Assembly: GCF_024713945.1 (NCBI RefSeq)
Contig: NC_134678.1
Location: forward strand, 1 to 64,000
Source: Dermatophagoides farinae
Lineage: Eukaryota > Arthropoda > Arachnida > Sarcoptiformes > Pyroglyphidae
DNA length: 64,000 nt
Direction: 5' to 3'
The notes under the pieces are model-generated. The model was not told the DNA's origin. It made no database searches and worked only from the letters and a program-made list of their open reading frames with translations. The first letter of the stretch is position 1, and the number at the start of each line of letters is the position of its first letter. Both the position numbers and the translations under genes were made by a program. This document shows positions 33,565 through 46,511 of the stretch, piece after piece.

Positions 33565-36446
33565 ATGGAAGATAATTTATTTTACGGTTATCTTAGTTAT
33601 CATCGCAAAGATTCCAAAAAGAATTATTCGATACGCAAACGAAACATTACAATCGGTAGCCAAAAAACAAATGACATACGGTTAAAAAAAGGTATATCTG
33701 ATCGGAAATATCTTCAACTATCGATCGTGAATGAATGCAATTATAAACTGGACATTTGTACATGTAAGCATGTTGTTGTCATTATATGATGATTGTTGTA
33801 ATCTGAAATTTTTCCCAACATAGCTGTTCCAACTGTTCGAGAGAACATCGCAATCGATGATGCAAAAGTTTTTCTTGAGCACGAATCCATTCAATTAAAA
33901 GATGGCAATGTTCTATCAATTTTTGGACTAAATTTTACATTCGTCGCCAATAAAGCTGATAATAAATCAAACATTACTAAATCAGCATCGAAAATTCCTG
34001 TCTTGAACAAGTTGAATCTTTATTCCGATAAATCATGTGGTTCACCAAACAAAAATCTGGCTACAAGTTTTCCATTGGTTTGTTCGACATTGGCACAAAA
34101 TTCAAAGATTCCAGTGTCCGTTCATACACCCAAATTGATTAATTTGAATGATGATACGTGTACACCTTCACTGGCCATATCCAGTCACGAAAATAATGAT
34201 TCAACATTGCAAAATGATCAACAATCTTGCGTTGCACATATGGATGATAATGATGATAACGACTCAGATAATAATGAAAGAACTTTCGAAATAGATCGGG
34301 ACGAATCAATGCTGCTAAAGTTTAATACACCATCTTCTTCGAAAATTGGCTCCAAATCCTTGAAATCCTTATTGAAAACGGCAACACCAATAAATATGGA
34401 AACAACAAATCGGAAATCGGTTGTTTTCAATGAGCTTGTGGAAGAAAATCACAGTGAATATGATAGTCGTACTGGACAATTATTTTCTTCAACAAAAATG
34501 TCCAGAAAACTATTCCCCATTTCACCTGATCAACAAACATCGAATGATGAACAAGATGAACTGAGTGTTTTTCTACAACATGCGGAAATTGACTCGTTCA
34601 AAGAACAATCAACACTCTATCAGGATGCCGTCACCGAAGTGTCGATTACAAGTCAGGACTTTGTCTCATTCATTGACAGCACTATGACTAAAGAGCAATC
34701 AGGTAATTGGTTAATCTTTTAATCTCTAATAACAACAATCGTTTCAATTTAAACATCTAGATTCCGAATCAGATGAACTTGGTCAACTTTCACTAACGAT
34801 AAGCAATCATGATGAATGCAAAGTTGATGGTAAACCTGACATACTTGTCGAAAAACAACTTGGCACCCCAGTAGCTGATTATGATTCGAATGTCGATTAT
34901 GGTGTAAAAAAACTACAGCAACCGACAACACCGATGGCTGATTACGAATCAAATGTCGATTATGGTGTAAAAAAACTACAACAACCGACAACACCAATGG
35001 CTGACTATGATTCGAATGTCGATTATGGTGTGAAAAAACTTCAACAACCGACAACACCAATGGCTGACTATGATTCGAATGTCGATTATGGTGTGAAAAA
35101 ACTTCAACAACCGACAACACCAATGGCTGACTATGATTCGAATGTCGATTATGGTGTGAAAAAACTTCAACAACCGACAACACCAATGGCTGACTATGAT
35201 TCGAATGTCGATTATGGTGTGAAAAAACTACAGCAACCGACAACACCGATGGCTGATTATGAATCAAATGTTGACTATGCCATCAAGAAATTACAGCAAC
35301 CAACAACACCGTTGGCTGATTATGAATCAAATGTCGATTATGGTGTAAAAAAACTTCAACAACCGACAACACCGTTGGCTAATTACGAATCAAATGTTGA
35401 CTATGCCATCAAGAAATTACAGCAACCGACAACACCGATGGCTAATTACGAATCAAATGTTGACTATGCCATCAAGAAATTACAGCAACCGACAACACCG
35501 ATGGCTGACTATGTAACATACATTGATTTTGGTATCAAAAAACTTCAAAAAAGCATTACACCCTTACCTGAATATGATGGCAATCTATCCGGATTCGAGA
35601 ATCTTTTCTCAGTCGACGACTCTAATATGATTACGCCAATCAAGCCAAGAGGTAGAGGACGTCGACCTAGACAGGTACAAAGAATTGAAGATAGTGAAAA
35701 TCGAATTCTAACACGTAGTGCAGCAAAGAATAAAAACAAGAATGAAGAAAAAGAACCATCAACGGAAAAATCGGCAAAATGTAAAAAACAATCAACCGGC
35801 AACAAACGACGTCGTAAAATTGACAAAGATGAGATTGGTCTTCTCATTGATAGCGATAATGGAATTGGTTGTATTAATATTCTCCTTATTTTATCAAACC
35901 CAATTTATCGTTTTTTCTTTTGTTTCAGAATCTGATGAAGTTGATATAGAAAAGATTCGAGAATTGGCCGCAATCAATTCTAAAAAACCACATGTGGATC
36001 ATTTTCGAAAACGTTCTCGTGGCTCCAGAAAACAATCAGCAAATAATGATAGATTGCAAACAATCGACATCGAACTGGATGACTATCAGTTAATGGATGC
36101 AATGACTAAAACGCCGATAACTAGTAAAAAGACTAAAGTGAAAAATGCAACTCGCAAGAGAAAAACAGCAACGACAATGGATGAATCGACGTCCAAAAAC
36201 AAAACCATCAAAAGCAAGCGCAAAACTAAAGCCAAAACCAATGATGATCATGACCATGATGAAGATTCTAACAACGAAGCCAAGGAAAATCTTAAAAATG
36301 TCGTCAATTGTGAGCCAAAACCGAATGAACCTAGAAAATATCGGTACATATTGCCGGAAGTGGATTTTTCCATGCGATTGGAACAGAAAGAACCGAATGG
36401 AGCCAAAGGAGTTGTAACACGGTCGCGTGCCAAACATATCGAATGA
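33565..36446 (+). CDS. FHA-domain protein with eleven 21-residue repeats (Ki-67-like candidate)
   Basis: Four exons, 33565-33763, 33824-34702, 34761-35867 and 35929-36446, give 900 residues. Residues 1 to about 120 look like an FHA phosphothreonine-binding domain (RNITIGSQKTNDIRLK, then HESIQLKDGNVLSIFGLNF). A linker follows with KSVVF (264-268), which fits the PP1-docking RVxF pattern. Residues 397-627 are eleven tandem 21-mers of consensus [MLV]A[DN]Y[DE]SNVDYGVKKLQQPTTP, each with a Thr-Pro site. After them come LSGFENLF, an AT-hook-like KPRGRGRRPRQ (about 652-662) and a long Lys-rich tail. FHA, then a PP1 motif, then TP-bearing repeats, then a basic chromatin-binding end is the plan of Ki-67. 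No BRCT is present, which argues against MDC1/Mu2. The Ki-67 assignment is inference. Confidence 0.85.
34871..35563 (+). repeat. Tandem coding repeat, 11 copies of 63 bp
   Basis: Eleven head-to-tail 63-bp units, exactly 693 bp, all in frame inside exon 3 of the FHA gene. The units starting at 34997, 35060 and 35123 are identical at DNA level, which points to recent expansion or homogenisation. Outer copies have diverged (the last reads YVTYIDFGIKKLQKSITP). There are no spacers, so it is not a CRISPR-like array. Confidence 0.97.
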
Positions 36447-37188
36447 AGACGAAACAAATCATCGACCACCATATTCCATAGAACATAAGTTAATTTGAAA
36501 CAAATTTCATTATTCTCTGCCAATACATCATTGTTAAACATTTATTGATGATTACATGCACGTTTTTTAATAATAAAATAAGTTATTATACATGACACTA
36601 TACAATCAATCATTATTTAGGGAAATCCTACAGTTTGAGTGTCGTAACGGATGAATAGGCACGAATCGATTGATTACATTTCCTATGCATTTTATTAAGA
36701 ATGAACTGGAATCCTTGTTGATTTATGCAACAGATGCTGCATTCAACTGGACAAAACTCAACAAATCAATGTCAACATCAACACAATTGAATTGAATTGA
36801 ATTGAATGATTTTGTTGATTTTTTTCTTTCGAAGCACTTGTTACACTACGGTTTCAGGTTTCCATATGCAAACACGTTATCTTTTCGTTTTTACAATTTT
36901 ACAATTTCAAGTGTCTATGAAAGCTGACAAAAAAAATGTTAACCATAAGCGATAAACTTTTTTGCTATTGCCATAAAATGAAAATCATAAATTTTGATAA
37001 ATAATTTTGTGGTCGCAATAAGTGAATTTCGTTGCCACACTCACACATTGATTGGTAGAGTGTAGGGATAAAGTTTCATTTTTTTCCTGTTGCAAATCAT
37101 CATCATCATCATCATAACCATAAAATCAACAAATCAGAATTGCCTCTTTCTTCATTCATTCATCATCGTCATCAGAGAATCGTACAAA
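36447..37188. other. Intergenic spacer before the nucleoside transporter
   Basis: A 742-nt AT-rich interval with the FHA gene's 3' UTR (AATAAAATAA near 36570) and short (AATTG)n and (ATC)n repeats. No gene is seen. Confidence 0.4.
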
Positions 37189-38953
37189 ATGAATGACAAC
37201 AATAATCGACATTATTATCCATTGGATAAGTAAGTCAATTATCGATTGATTGGAGATTATCTGATCAGGCTAATTTGCTAATCAATCATTATTAGATGGC
37301 ATCTAATCAAAATTGTATTCATACTGCACGGAATATCAGCTCTATTACCATGGAATATGCTCATCAACGCAGACAGTGTAAGACATTTTGCTCTAAAACT
37401 TCATTTGAACACATTCATTAATTCAAAGGCAATGTGCAATAGTATTTTGTCGATTACAAATTAGTTCGGCCAAATCAAACGACAACAGCGCCGTTTTCGT
37501 TGGACAATGTTGATGCTGGATTGAATATAACGGAAATTATTCATTCGGATTTATTGGAAAATTATCGACAAAATTTTCTACCATATCTAAGTACAGGTAA
37601 GATTTGAATGACATTGCAATTTTCTGCTAGCAGTTAAATAATCACTTGACAATCAAGCATCAAAAGTGCCAAACATTATCTTTCAATTGGTCAATCTATT
37701 GTTTAGTTCAAGGTAATAGACCCACTTGTCATAGACATAACACATAGTTTCATAGCATCATCATTGAATTCTAGTCCGCGATCGTATCGAATTCGAATGA
37801 ATGTGTCATTCTTGGTGCAGATTGCTTTGTTCATCATAATGATTGGATTGGCTTTCATCGATACAAGTGAATGGCCGGTAGTGTTTTTCTGGATCACAAT
37901 GATCATTGCCGTTCTATTCAATACGGTCAATGGAATCTTTCAAAGTTGTATATATGGGTTTGTGGCCAAATTTCCAATGAAATATATCAACTTTGTCACT
38001 TTTGGATTCAGCTTTAGCGGCACCATTGCATCCATCTTCCTGATTGTCTCGTTAATGTTATCACCTCATCCAAGAACGGTTGCATTGTACTATTTTTCTT
38101 TTGCAACCGCATTCATGATTCTCTGCTATGTCAATGAAATATTTCTCACCAAAAACGTATGTGAAACCAGTGATGATCGATTCCTAATTAACAATGACAA
38201 CCAATTATAGCGTTTCTTTAGGTATTATTTCTATGGACACGCAAATCAAAAATTAGCAGCCCACGATAATCCATTACAAGTACAGGCCAAGAACGGAGAT
38301 TTGCAAATGGACAATGTCAACAACATTATTCAACATGAAAATGAGAAAAATGAGAAAATGACAATCAAAACATTCAAATTGGTGTGGAACAAATGCTGGA
38401 TTCAGCTGATGAACTCGGTTCTCATCTACTTTTCAACGTTTGTCATATTTCCGGCCATCCAAGCGGCAATCAAACCACTTGATTCGATCGTCGAACAAAA
38501 ATTCTTTGCACCTGTGTTTTGTTTTCTATTTTTCAATACGTTCGCTTCCATCGGTAACTATGTGGCCGAAAGGATACGTAGACCAGAACCAGCTGGTCTT
38601 ATATATCTGGTTGCCATTCGATTTCTGTTCATACCATTCTTTCTGTTCTGCAACTATATTCCTGATCGACGAACATGGCCAGTATTGATCCAAAGTGATT
38701 ATGTTTACATTCTTGGCTCGGCATCACTAGCATTCTCCAATGGTTATGCATCTAGTCTAGCAATGATGTATGCACCGAAATGTGTGCCGCAACAATATGC
38801 TCCCATCAGTGGAATGATGGCTTCAGCAGCCGTCATCATCGGTAAGCATTACATATTCACAATCATCACTCTCTCATCATTCATCATTGATTTTCAACAG
38901 GCATCATAATTGGAGTTCAATGTTCCATGCTGTTTCAAGCATTAATAACATGA
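37189..38953 (+). CDS. ENT: Equilibrative nucleoside transporter (SLC29 family)
   Basis: Plasma-membrane carrier for nucleosides. Seven exons, 37189-37229, 37296-37377, 37443-37596, 37658-37712, 37775-38156, 38211-38841 and 38901-38953, give 465 residues, the usual size of ENT1/2. Family marks are the first TM ending ISALLPWNMLI followed by YF, a glycosylated-type first loop with two Asn sites, SKVPNIIFQLVNLLF in TM2, the GIFQSCIYGFVAKFP motif in TM4, the membrane exit RFFRYYF, a long polar loop between TM6 and TM7, and SNGYASSLAMMYAP near the C-terminus. The exon 6 start was chosen at 38211 because it restores both phase and the conserved FxRYY motif. The protein ends within the last TM, leaving almost no tail. 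Confidence 0.93.
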
Positions 38954-39238
38954 ACAACTATTTTTCAATAATAAACTTGGACATAGACATATTCAATGAT
39001 ATTTAATTTTGCAATTTTCGATAATAAAAAAGAAATTTGATTTGATTTGATTTGATTTGATAGATATCATCGATAAGTGAGAGATTCGATATAATACTAT
39101 TGGATGATTACAATACATGAGCATGCTCCCATCCATCCATCCATCCATCCATCCATACGGTTATTTTGTTTGGCTTCGGCTATTTTTATTTTTATCATCT
39201 ATATCTATATTGATTGATGATTGAAAACACGTGAGTAA

Positions 39239-39860
39239 ATGGCCAAAATAAAATTGTTAATTGTAATGGGACCGAGCGGCTGTGGCAAGAGTACCATTGC
39301 CAAAGAGTTGGCCAATCGTCTTAGCAATGGTAGTTATGTGGAAGGTGATCAATTACATCCAAAATGTAATGTGGACAAAATGTCTAATGGTACTGTATGT
39401 AGTTCATTCAATTCATTTCAATCCAACATAACCCAATTATTGCATAGCAATTCCTCTTGATGATGATGATCGTTGGCCATGGTTACAATTGATTCGTGAA
39501 CATTGTGAAAACAAAGCCATTGAAATCAACGATGAATTGGATAATGATGATCGAGATCGAGAACACTTTATAATTGTAACATGTTCGGCGTTGAAAAAAA
39601 TCTATCGGGATCGATTACGACAAATTCAACATGTAGAGTGGATCAAATTCATCTTTCCAAATGGATCACAGCACTTGGTTAGAGAAAGAATCAGCCAACG
39701 AAAGAATCATTATATGAAATGCAACATGCTAGCATCGCAATACGCGTGTTTAGAATCACCTGTCGAATCCAACGAAAACGATGTCATCCAAGTCGATATA
39801 GAACAATCAATTGATACGATCGTTGAGGCAATTATCAATCATCATCAATTGTGTGACTAG
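39239..39860 (+). CDS. IDNK: Gluconokinase
   Basis: Phosphorylates gluconate to 6-phosphogluconate, feeding the pentose phosphate pathway. Two exons, 39239-39389 and 39448-39860, give 187 residues, the same length as human IDNK. The P-loop GPSGCGKST is at 11-19, then YVEGDQLHP, and across the intron KMSNAIPLDDDDRWPWL. The middle has VTCSALKKIYRDRLR, and the lid region is RISQRKNHYMKCNMLASQ, matching the family pattern R..RxxHFM...LLxSQ. I chose the donor at 39390 because it alone reproduces the family spacing KMSxxIPL; a donor at 39399 would insert three residues. The stop lies 20 nt from the stop of NPAT on the other strand. Confidence 0.95.
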
Positions 39861-39880
39861 TAAATGTAAAATCTATACGT

Positions 39881-42264
39881 TTATTTTGACAAATTGCCTC
39901 CTTGTCTATCTTTTTTGTTGTGATAATTTACCAAAAATTCTTCAATATTTGAGCCTAAAATTTTCTGAATGAAATAAATTCTAAATTATCCATCTAATCA
40001 TCTTATTATATCATTATCTAGTATTAATTATTAATATATTTACCTCAACTTTTTTATCCACCATTGATGCACGTTTGGAATTGCGGAGAGAATCGTCAGA
40101 ACTTGCGGATATTCTTCTTTTTTGTTGATTAACATTATTTTGTTGTTGATGATTATGAGAGGAAATTTTTTGCAATTGCATATCGGATTTGCGTCTATTC
40201 GTAGATTGTGATTGATGATTACCAGTCAATACTTGTTGATTGGATGGAGGATGGATCGTTGAGCTATTAGTCTGTATCTGCCTGTTTTGTGAATCACTAA
40301 TCCGTTGATGTCTTTTTCCTTTGCTCAGAATACTAGGAACGGCTCGAAGTGACTCGATACGACTGTTTTGTTTTGACTGCTGTGTTGATTCTTCTTGGAC
40401 AATACTTGGATTCATCATTGATTGATGATTGTCAACAACAACGGCCGTCGGCAAATTGATCGTCGGTTTTGTATCAGTAATGACTGTATCGGTGCTACAA
40501 GTTGTTATTGCATTTGTGGTCAGCGCCGAAGATAGATGATTTATGTTGGATGAATCGATGTAATAGATTGTTTCCTGCGTAGTAGTAGCAGTAGTAGTGG
40601 GATAGGATAGATAGACTACACCTTGTTGATCACTCCATGCTATCGTCTGATTATTCGGAATTATGACTGGTTGCGTGAGATTCGTATTGGGTGCTGACCA
40701 ATTCTGTATGGACAAAACTTCCACATTCGAATCCGATTGTGGTGGACAAGTTTGAGCTGTAGCTTGAGTAGTCATTGTTGCTGCTGGCTTTGGTTTATTA
40801 TTATCATCATCATTATCATCATCATCACCACCACCATTAACCAATTCAATGGTTGTTGTCAATGCTTTTTTATCGTCATTATTCTTATTGAAAGTGTTGT
40901 TGTTGTTGTTCATTGTGGCTGAACAATTTTTCAATGCTTCTTGAACCTCTTTTTGTTTATTATTGATTCGACTGAATTTTGACACAAAATTATGATTCTG
41001 AAAGATTGGCTTGATTTTCGTGCAAGAACTAGCTGCTGGATTATTATTATTAGTAATAGTAGTAGTATTAGTAGTGATGCACTCATTAGCAGATGATGTA
41101 TTGTTAGATCTATTAGCGATAACCGACCCTCTATCCGGTGTCTTTAGCTCGTTTATCAAATTTTTCACAGGCATCACTTGGCTTTGATTTTTCACCTTTG
41201 AATTTTGCTCACTACTTGTCGGCGTCATAAACATATTGGGCGTATTCAACGATGAGTTCGAAGTACAACTTGGCGTGTTCAAGTGAATTGATTTAAAGGG
41301 CGTATTGGCAATTTCCTTTTCCACCACTATGTGCACGAAATCCTGAAATTCAGGCTCGTCGGCCAGTGAACTCAATAATTCGTCCATCGTTTCGATTGGA
41401 AGCAGATCATTTTCAATATCACCAATCTTATTCTCTGAATCGGCTGAACTTTTGAGCTCTTCAGATCTTTTAATGCTTTCATCGTTCTCTTGTTGTTGAT
41501 TCACATTCTGAACATCATTCGGATTATCTTTGACATCGATAATTTTCTGAATGGTATTGGCAACTTTATCTTGCAATGGACGATATTTCAGTAGTTCATC
41601 AAAGATAATTTGTGGTTGGACTTCGATATCGATTTCAGACGATTCACAAGCCATCGAGGAGATTGGCGATGAACTGGCCACCTGTTGAATCGGATCAGAT
41701 GACCGGCAATGAACCGATAAATCCGAATGAAATTGTTGCTGTTGCCTTTGATATGGATGTTGATTCAACAATCGTTTGGGTGTTGCACTTTTTCGTCGAG
41801 GAGAATAGGCATTCAAATTTCTTGATTGGAGAATTTTGTGCCTAGAGTTTGAGTGTGTGGAAAAACCAACTTAAATGCATTGAAGTGAATATAAACGACA
41901 CTTACTTTGGTGTGGATAAATGGTTAACGTTTCGAGGTTGTGATTCCATGGTAATACCATCTTTGACATTCGTTTGATGATACAAACCATCATACGAATA
42001 AGTGGTAATATTTGGAAAATCCATCATTGTTTGTACAGGCTGAATGGTGCCAAGTCGTGAGAATTTTCCATTAAGCGTTTCGACCAATGACATATTATAT
42101 GGTTTCGTTGAATACTGATAGCCACTTTTGATACCTTGAGCAAATTCACGTAGATAAGGTGATTCATCAAGAAAAAGTTGAGCTGTTCGCACACAATTCG
42201 TTTCGAGTAGATAGCCATATGTTAATCGGGCTATATCCGATGGCATAAGACATTCATTAGACAT
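39881..42264 (-). CDS. NPAT: NPAT/Mxc histone-locus-body coactivator
   Basis: NPAT (Drosophila Mxc) organises histone locus bodies and activates replication-dependent histone genes under cyclin E-CDK2. Three exons, 41906-42264, 40044-41841 and 39881-39964, give 746 residues. The N-terminal LisH domain (MPSDIARLTYGYLLETNCVR, 7-26) is the best match. Later conserved islands are DELLKYRPLQDKVANTIQKI (about 201-220), an acidic block around DELLSSLADEPEFQDF (about 273-288) and VPSILSKGKRHQR. The last exon adds only 27 residues with the SNIEEFLVNYH ending, which resembles the conserved C-terminal DxFLxxLHY motif of NPAT. Skipping it would leave a 13-codon readthrough to a stop at 40014. The rest is disordered and Asn/Thr/Gln-rich. 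Confidence 0.85.
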
Positions 42265-42936
42265 TTTGTTTCACAATGATCCACATCATATGCGTGTGTG
42301 ATGTGATGGATACAAAATGATTTTTGAAATGTGAAATCCACACTCAAACAAACAAACAAACAAAATTGTAGACAAACAAAGCAGTAGCAAATGATACAAT
42401 CGAAATTGGAAAAAATGATACAATCGATACATGAAAACTCGACTATCCAGCCATCTATACTCTGGACAGTGGGAAAAAATATTCAAATTTCCAATTAAAT
42501 AATTCCAAACCAATATATATTTTTATTAATTAATTATGGCTGATGATATGAATGACAAAAGAATTATTCAGTGAATCAGTGTTTCCATTTCAGTAGATGG
42601 GAAAAAGTCTGTGACCGACGACGAAAAATCGGCCATTGGATCAAATCAAGTTTATACAATAAAAAAAAATTATTAAATCCACGATTCAATAATTGTATGA
42701 AAAAAATAATTGATTGGTTATCAATAAATCAATAAATCAATAATAAATAAATAATGAATGAATAAATAATCATGATTGTTTGTTCATTGAGTGTGTGGAG
42801 AGAAAAAGTGACAAAAAATTGTTCGTATCACGAAAAAGTTAAGAGTTTGTTGGTGTTGTTCTCTCGTTAAAATGTAGATGATGAAAATGAGCTAAATGAG
42901 TCGAACGTAAATGATCAAAGTAATGATTTGAGTAAT
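42265..42936. other. Spacer between NPAT promoter and the PAN-ZP gene
   Basis: A 672-nt AT-rich interval with (ATAA)n and (AATC)n-type repeats. It holds the NPAT promoter and the PAN-ZP 3' UTR. No gene is seen. Confidence 0.4.
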
Positions 42937-45782
42937 TTATCGAATGTATTTGAGATGGGCTGGTGTATGCCATCGTTTTCGTGTGAAATAGATGATTGTA
43001 AATATGTACATGACAATCAAAAAGGCAAACAATATTGCCATTGCATAGATTGATGTTCTTGATGCACATTGCTGTTGTAGATTCAACATGACAGAATCGG
43101 TTTTGTATACGGTCGTGTCTAATTTTAATAAATAAATTCATTATTACAATCAAATATCGATAATCGATAGCAAACAACAACAACAACAACACTTACTGTT
43201 CATTGGATTGAGATTTTCGTTGACATCGAGAACAAGAATTTCTTTACTTAGAGTCATTTCATCATCGGTGTCCTGATTGGATAAGGAAACTGAACGGCGT
43301 CTTCTTCCCCATGATTCAACATTATCTCGGCCCACACCACAGATGACTGGTTCACATTTTCCAATACAATATTTGACATTGCATTGGAATATGACGCCAT
43401 ACGATTCAGTGAATCTGAACGCTTCATAGGTGCTTTCCAATGCATTACCAATTTGATAAAAACTTGGGAAAATCGAGTTATCCACAGGACAACTAAACAA
43501 ACACATTGACGGTGAGCAAAACAAAGTCAATCAATCAATCAATCAATCAATGGTCAAACACACTCTTACCCATGCTCATCGATGATTTCGAATGTACTTC
43601 GTGAATCTTTAGCCATTGCCACACAACTTCGAGCAAATATTCCATAGGGTGTGCTTTCCGGTATTTCGATACGGAACGAAAGTCGATCACCAATGCGAAC
43701 GGTCGATGCTTCACGACCATCACTGCCGAAAATGGTAATCTTTGGCAATGGAGCTTCTGGTGCCGAAGTGATTTGCAATGTATCAGGATCTCTGACTGGC
43801 ATCATTCCGAATGTAACATTTCTGGATGTCGTTTCATATGTACATCGTACATGATAGACTTTATCCGCTTTGGTGAGAACAACATTATGGTGTTGTAGTA
43901 CCACAGTGTTCGTGTACATTCCACCCAACGATTGTGTATTACAATCTTGGCCACCCAATGAAATGTCCAGTGTGAATTGCTGACTATTACGAACATTTAG
44001 ATTACAAGTTTCACTGCGACCTAATGCATAGATACGGCCATGAAATGGTCGACTTGTCTGTACGTTCACAACGATTTTCGTGTCCGTACATTTCAATGCC
44101 ACATCATAGCAAACACCATACGAATCACAGGATGGTTCAGATCCTTCCTGTACGATGGGAACATTTGAAATTGTTGATATGGTGGGCGGTAATGTTGCTA
44201 TCGTCGATATGACAGATGGTTTGCCATTCGTACTGCTCATTGAAGATGATGCCATCGATGTGGTCGTCATAGATGATTGCTGTTGTTGTACATTTTTATT
44301 ATTTGTATCATCTACATGAAAAACAGAAAATCATTCATTCATTCATTCAGTCATTCAATAGACAATCATACTTGCACATCCAGCTTCGAAATAAGTGGCA
44401 CTAGAATCACCACTATCCAACAATGGTATCGGACTAGGAGTGGCGAACGTATCTAAACCATCGGGAAATGTTTTATGATCAAGATGATAAAGGGCACAAT
44501 TCGGTTGGCCAGGTTTGAAACTTGGCCGATAAAGCACAGAACGACATATAAATTCGTTTTCAATTGTACAGGCTCGAAGACATCCTCCTTGTGATTTAAC
44601 CTATTCAACATGAATAACATTCCTATTCACATATATGGTTCAACATTGTGCTATACATACCAGTAGTTCTTTATCTGGATAATAATTTAATTCAACATAA
44701 TGAGCAACCTTATTGAATGCCATTCCAACTTTGGCGTAATCATAGATACGTTGATCTGGACATACTTGTTCGGCTATCCAAAAAAAACAATCCTTTATTC
44801 GCTCTATATCTACTTATTATCATCAACAAACACTTACATCGTAGACAAGAGTTTTCAAAATAATCGATTCCTTGCACATCGACCAGATCTTGTGGGAATC
44901 CAATCGGACTACGACGATCATATTCACTTAGATGACATTGTAATGTCAGATAATTGAATTCTACCGAACGGCAAACAAAACGACCCTAATTATTGAACAA
45001 AACAAAATTCATCAGTCAGTCAGTCAGTCAGTCAATCAGTAAGTCAATCAGTACCTCACTAAGACAAGCAGAAAGACAGGCTTCACGATTCGATGTATAG
45101 ATGATTGCATTGTCTAGGCCACGCATCATTTTATTGGGAAATCTTTCAAATGACCACAGACGATTACAAAGATTGTCGGAACGTAATTGCATTTTGGTAA
45201 AGAAATACATGTTGACAGCTTTCTGCAGTGATGTACTTGAATATGAACCACTTGGTTGCTGTTGAAGATTATTATTACCGGATACGGATACCGGTTTCTT
45301 GGCTAATGTTTCGTTCTGTAAAAGACACGTTGTCTCCTGTATTGGCGTCAATGGATTCACAACAAAACTGAATGCAGCTGCCGTACAATCATCTTCATCA
45401 CGACACCATCCAAGACATTCGTAAAGGGAGACATTGCGTATTGTGTAGTAGATTGTTCCCGGATAGTCACGGTTAGTCATCTTGTCAAACGTGATTCGAC
45501 CTATAAAGAACAAAACAGAATTATCATCCATTCACTGTTCTGGTTGTGTTATCATTCTCTCACTGTATATATCAATGATCATCCTCAACATGATGAATAA
45601 GTAATCGAAAATCGAAAATCAATAATCAATAATCAATACTAACCGTAAGTGAAGACGAATAAATTGGCCAAAATGATCATGATTGACAGTGAATAATAAT
45701 AATTGCTTCTTTTATCATCATTCCATGTCCTCCTTCGTATGGACAGGCTCAATAATTTCATTAATATCCCATTCATTGTCAT
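42937..45782 (-). CDS. PAN/apple and zona-pellucida-domain membrane protein
   Basis: Extracellular-matrix or apical-membrane protein of the arthropod PAN-ZP group (NompA/Trynity/Nyobe type), usually involved in linking cuticle to epithelium or sense organs. Eight exons, 45644-45782, 45055-45500, 44838-44985, 44661-44773, 44372-44600, 43570-44311, 43197-43492 and 42937-43118, give 764 residues. The N-terminal hydrophobic stretch near 33-46 is preceded by basic residues. PAN-type cysteine modules fill about 50-360 (LYECLGWCRDEDDC, NREACLSACLSE, CLRACTIENEFICRS). The ZP domain runs from about 400 (YGVCYDVALKC) to 660, with a furin-like RRRR at 669-672, then a TM at 730-749 and a 15-residue basic tail. 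The furin site between ZP and TM is typical and permits shedding and polymerisation. Confidence 0.93.
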
Positions 45783-46047
45783 GTGAGAGATGAGAGATGC
45801 AGCAATGAATCAATTATATCTAAACAAAACGGTAAAAAGAAAAATGAATCAAGTATAGAGATCATCAATAATCAATTAAGAATGAAGAAAAAAGACAATG
45901 GTCTCTCTCTCTCTCTTAAATGAAACTAGAGCATTGTTATAAATCTAATGATGAAAAATGATTTATGATCATCGCATAATTCACATTTGTCAATTTGTCA
46001 ATCACATTCTTATAGTCTGAATGTCCACTATCGAACAAAATTTTATC

Positions 46048-46070
46048 AAAAAAAAAAAAAAAAAAAAAAA
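46048..46070 (+). repeat. Poly-A homopolymer
   Basis: A run of about 23 A residues. There is no adjacent SINE-like body or target-site duplication that I can see, so it is treated as a simple repeat. Confidence 0.85.
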
Positions 46071-46511
46071 TCTTTATCGACACGCATGACTTGACAACAG
46101 ACAAAACGAGATGGAAAAAAATGTCATGTTCTGAATTGGTTTGCTCGATCGAATAAATGCATGTTAATGACACACACATAGATAAACAGTTGGATTAACT
46201 ATAGACCACCTAGCAAACAGACAGCTTATTAATCAAAAGTTGTCTTGTTTTGTTCATTGTCAAGTTAGATCAGATGATCAGACGATAATCATTCACAACA
46301 ACAACATTTATAAATCAAACATTCATTCATTCATTCATTTATGCTACACATCCTCAATCAATAGAACAATAGACAAAGTTGTTGTGCATTCTATATCAAT
46401 TGTGAATTGTAATTTATATCGGATTCATTTCCATCCATCCATCCATCTATATCGGTGTCATTATCATTGTATCAGCATCATCATTCAATCACGATAATCA
46501 TTCAATGTCCG

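Noticed and set aside
34749-35267. Minus-strand ORF made of Leu/Ser/His-rich repeats
   Set aside because: It is the reverse shadow of the 63-bp coding repeat of the FHA gene; 63 is a multiple of three, so every frame stays open.
34871-35563. CRISPR-like direct repeat array
   Set aside because: Units are contiguous with no spacers and lie inside a coding exon of a eukaryotic gene.
46048-46070. Poly-A tail of a retroposed element
   Set aside because: No element body, RNA pol III boxes or target-site duplication could be seen beside it.
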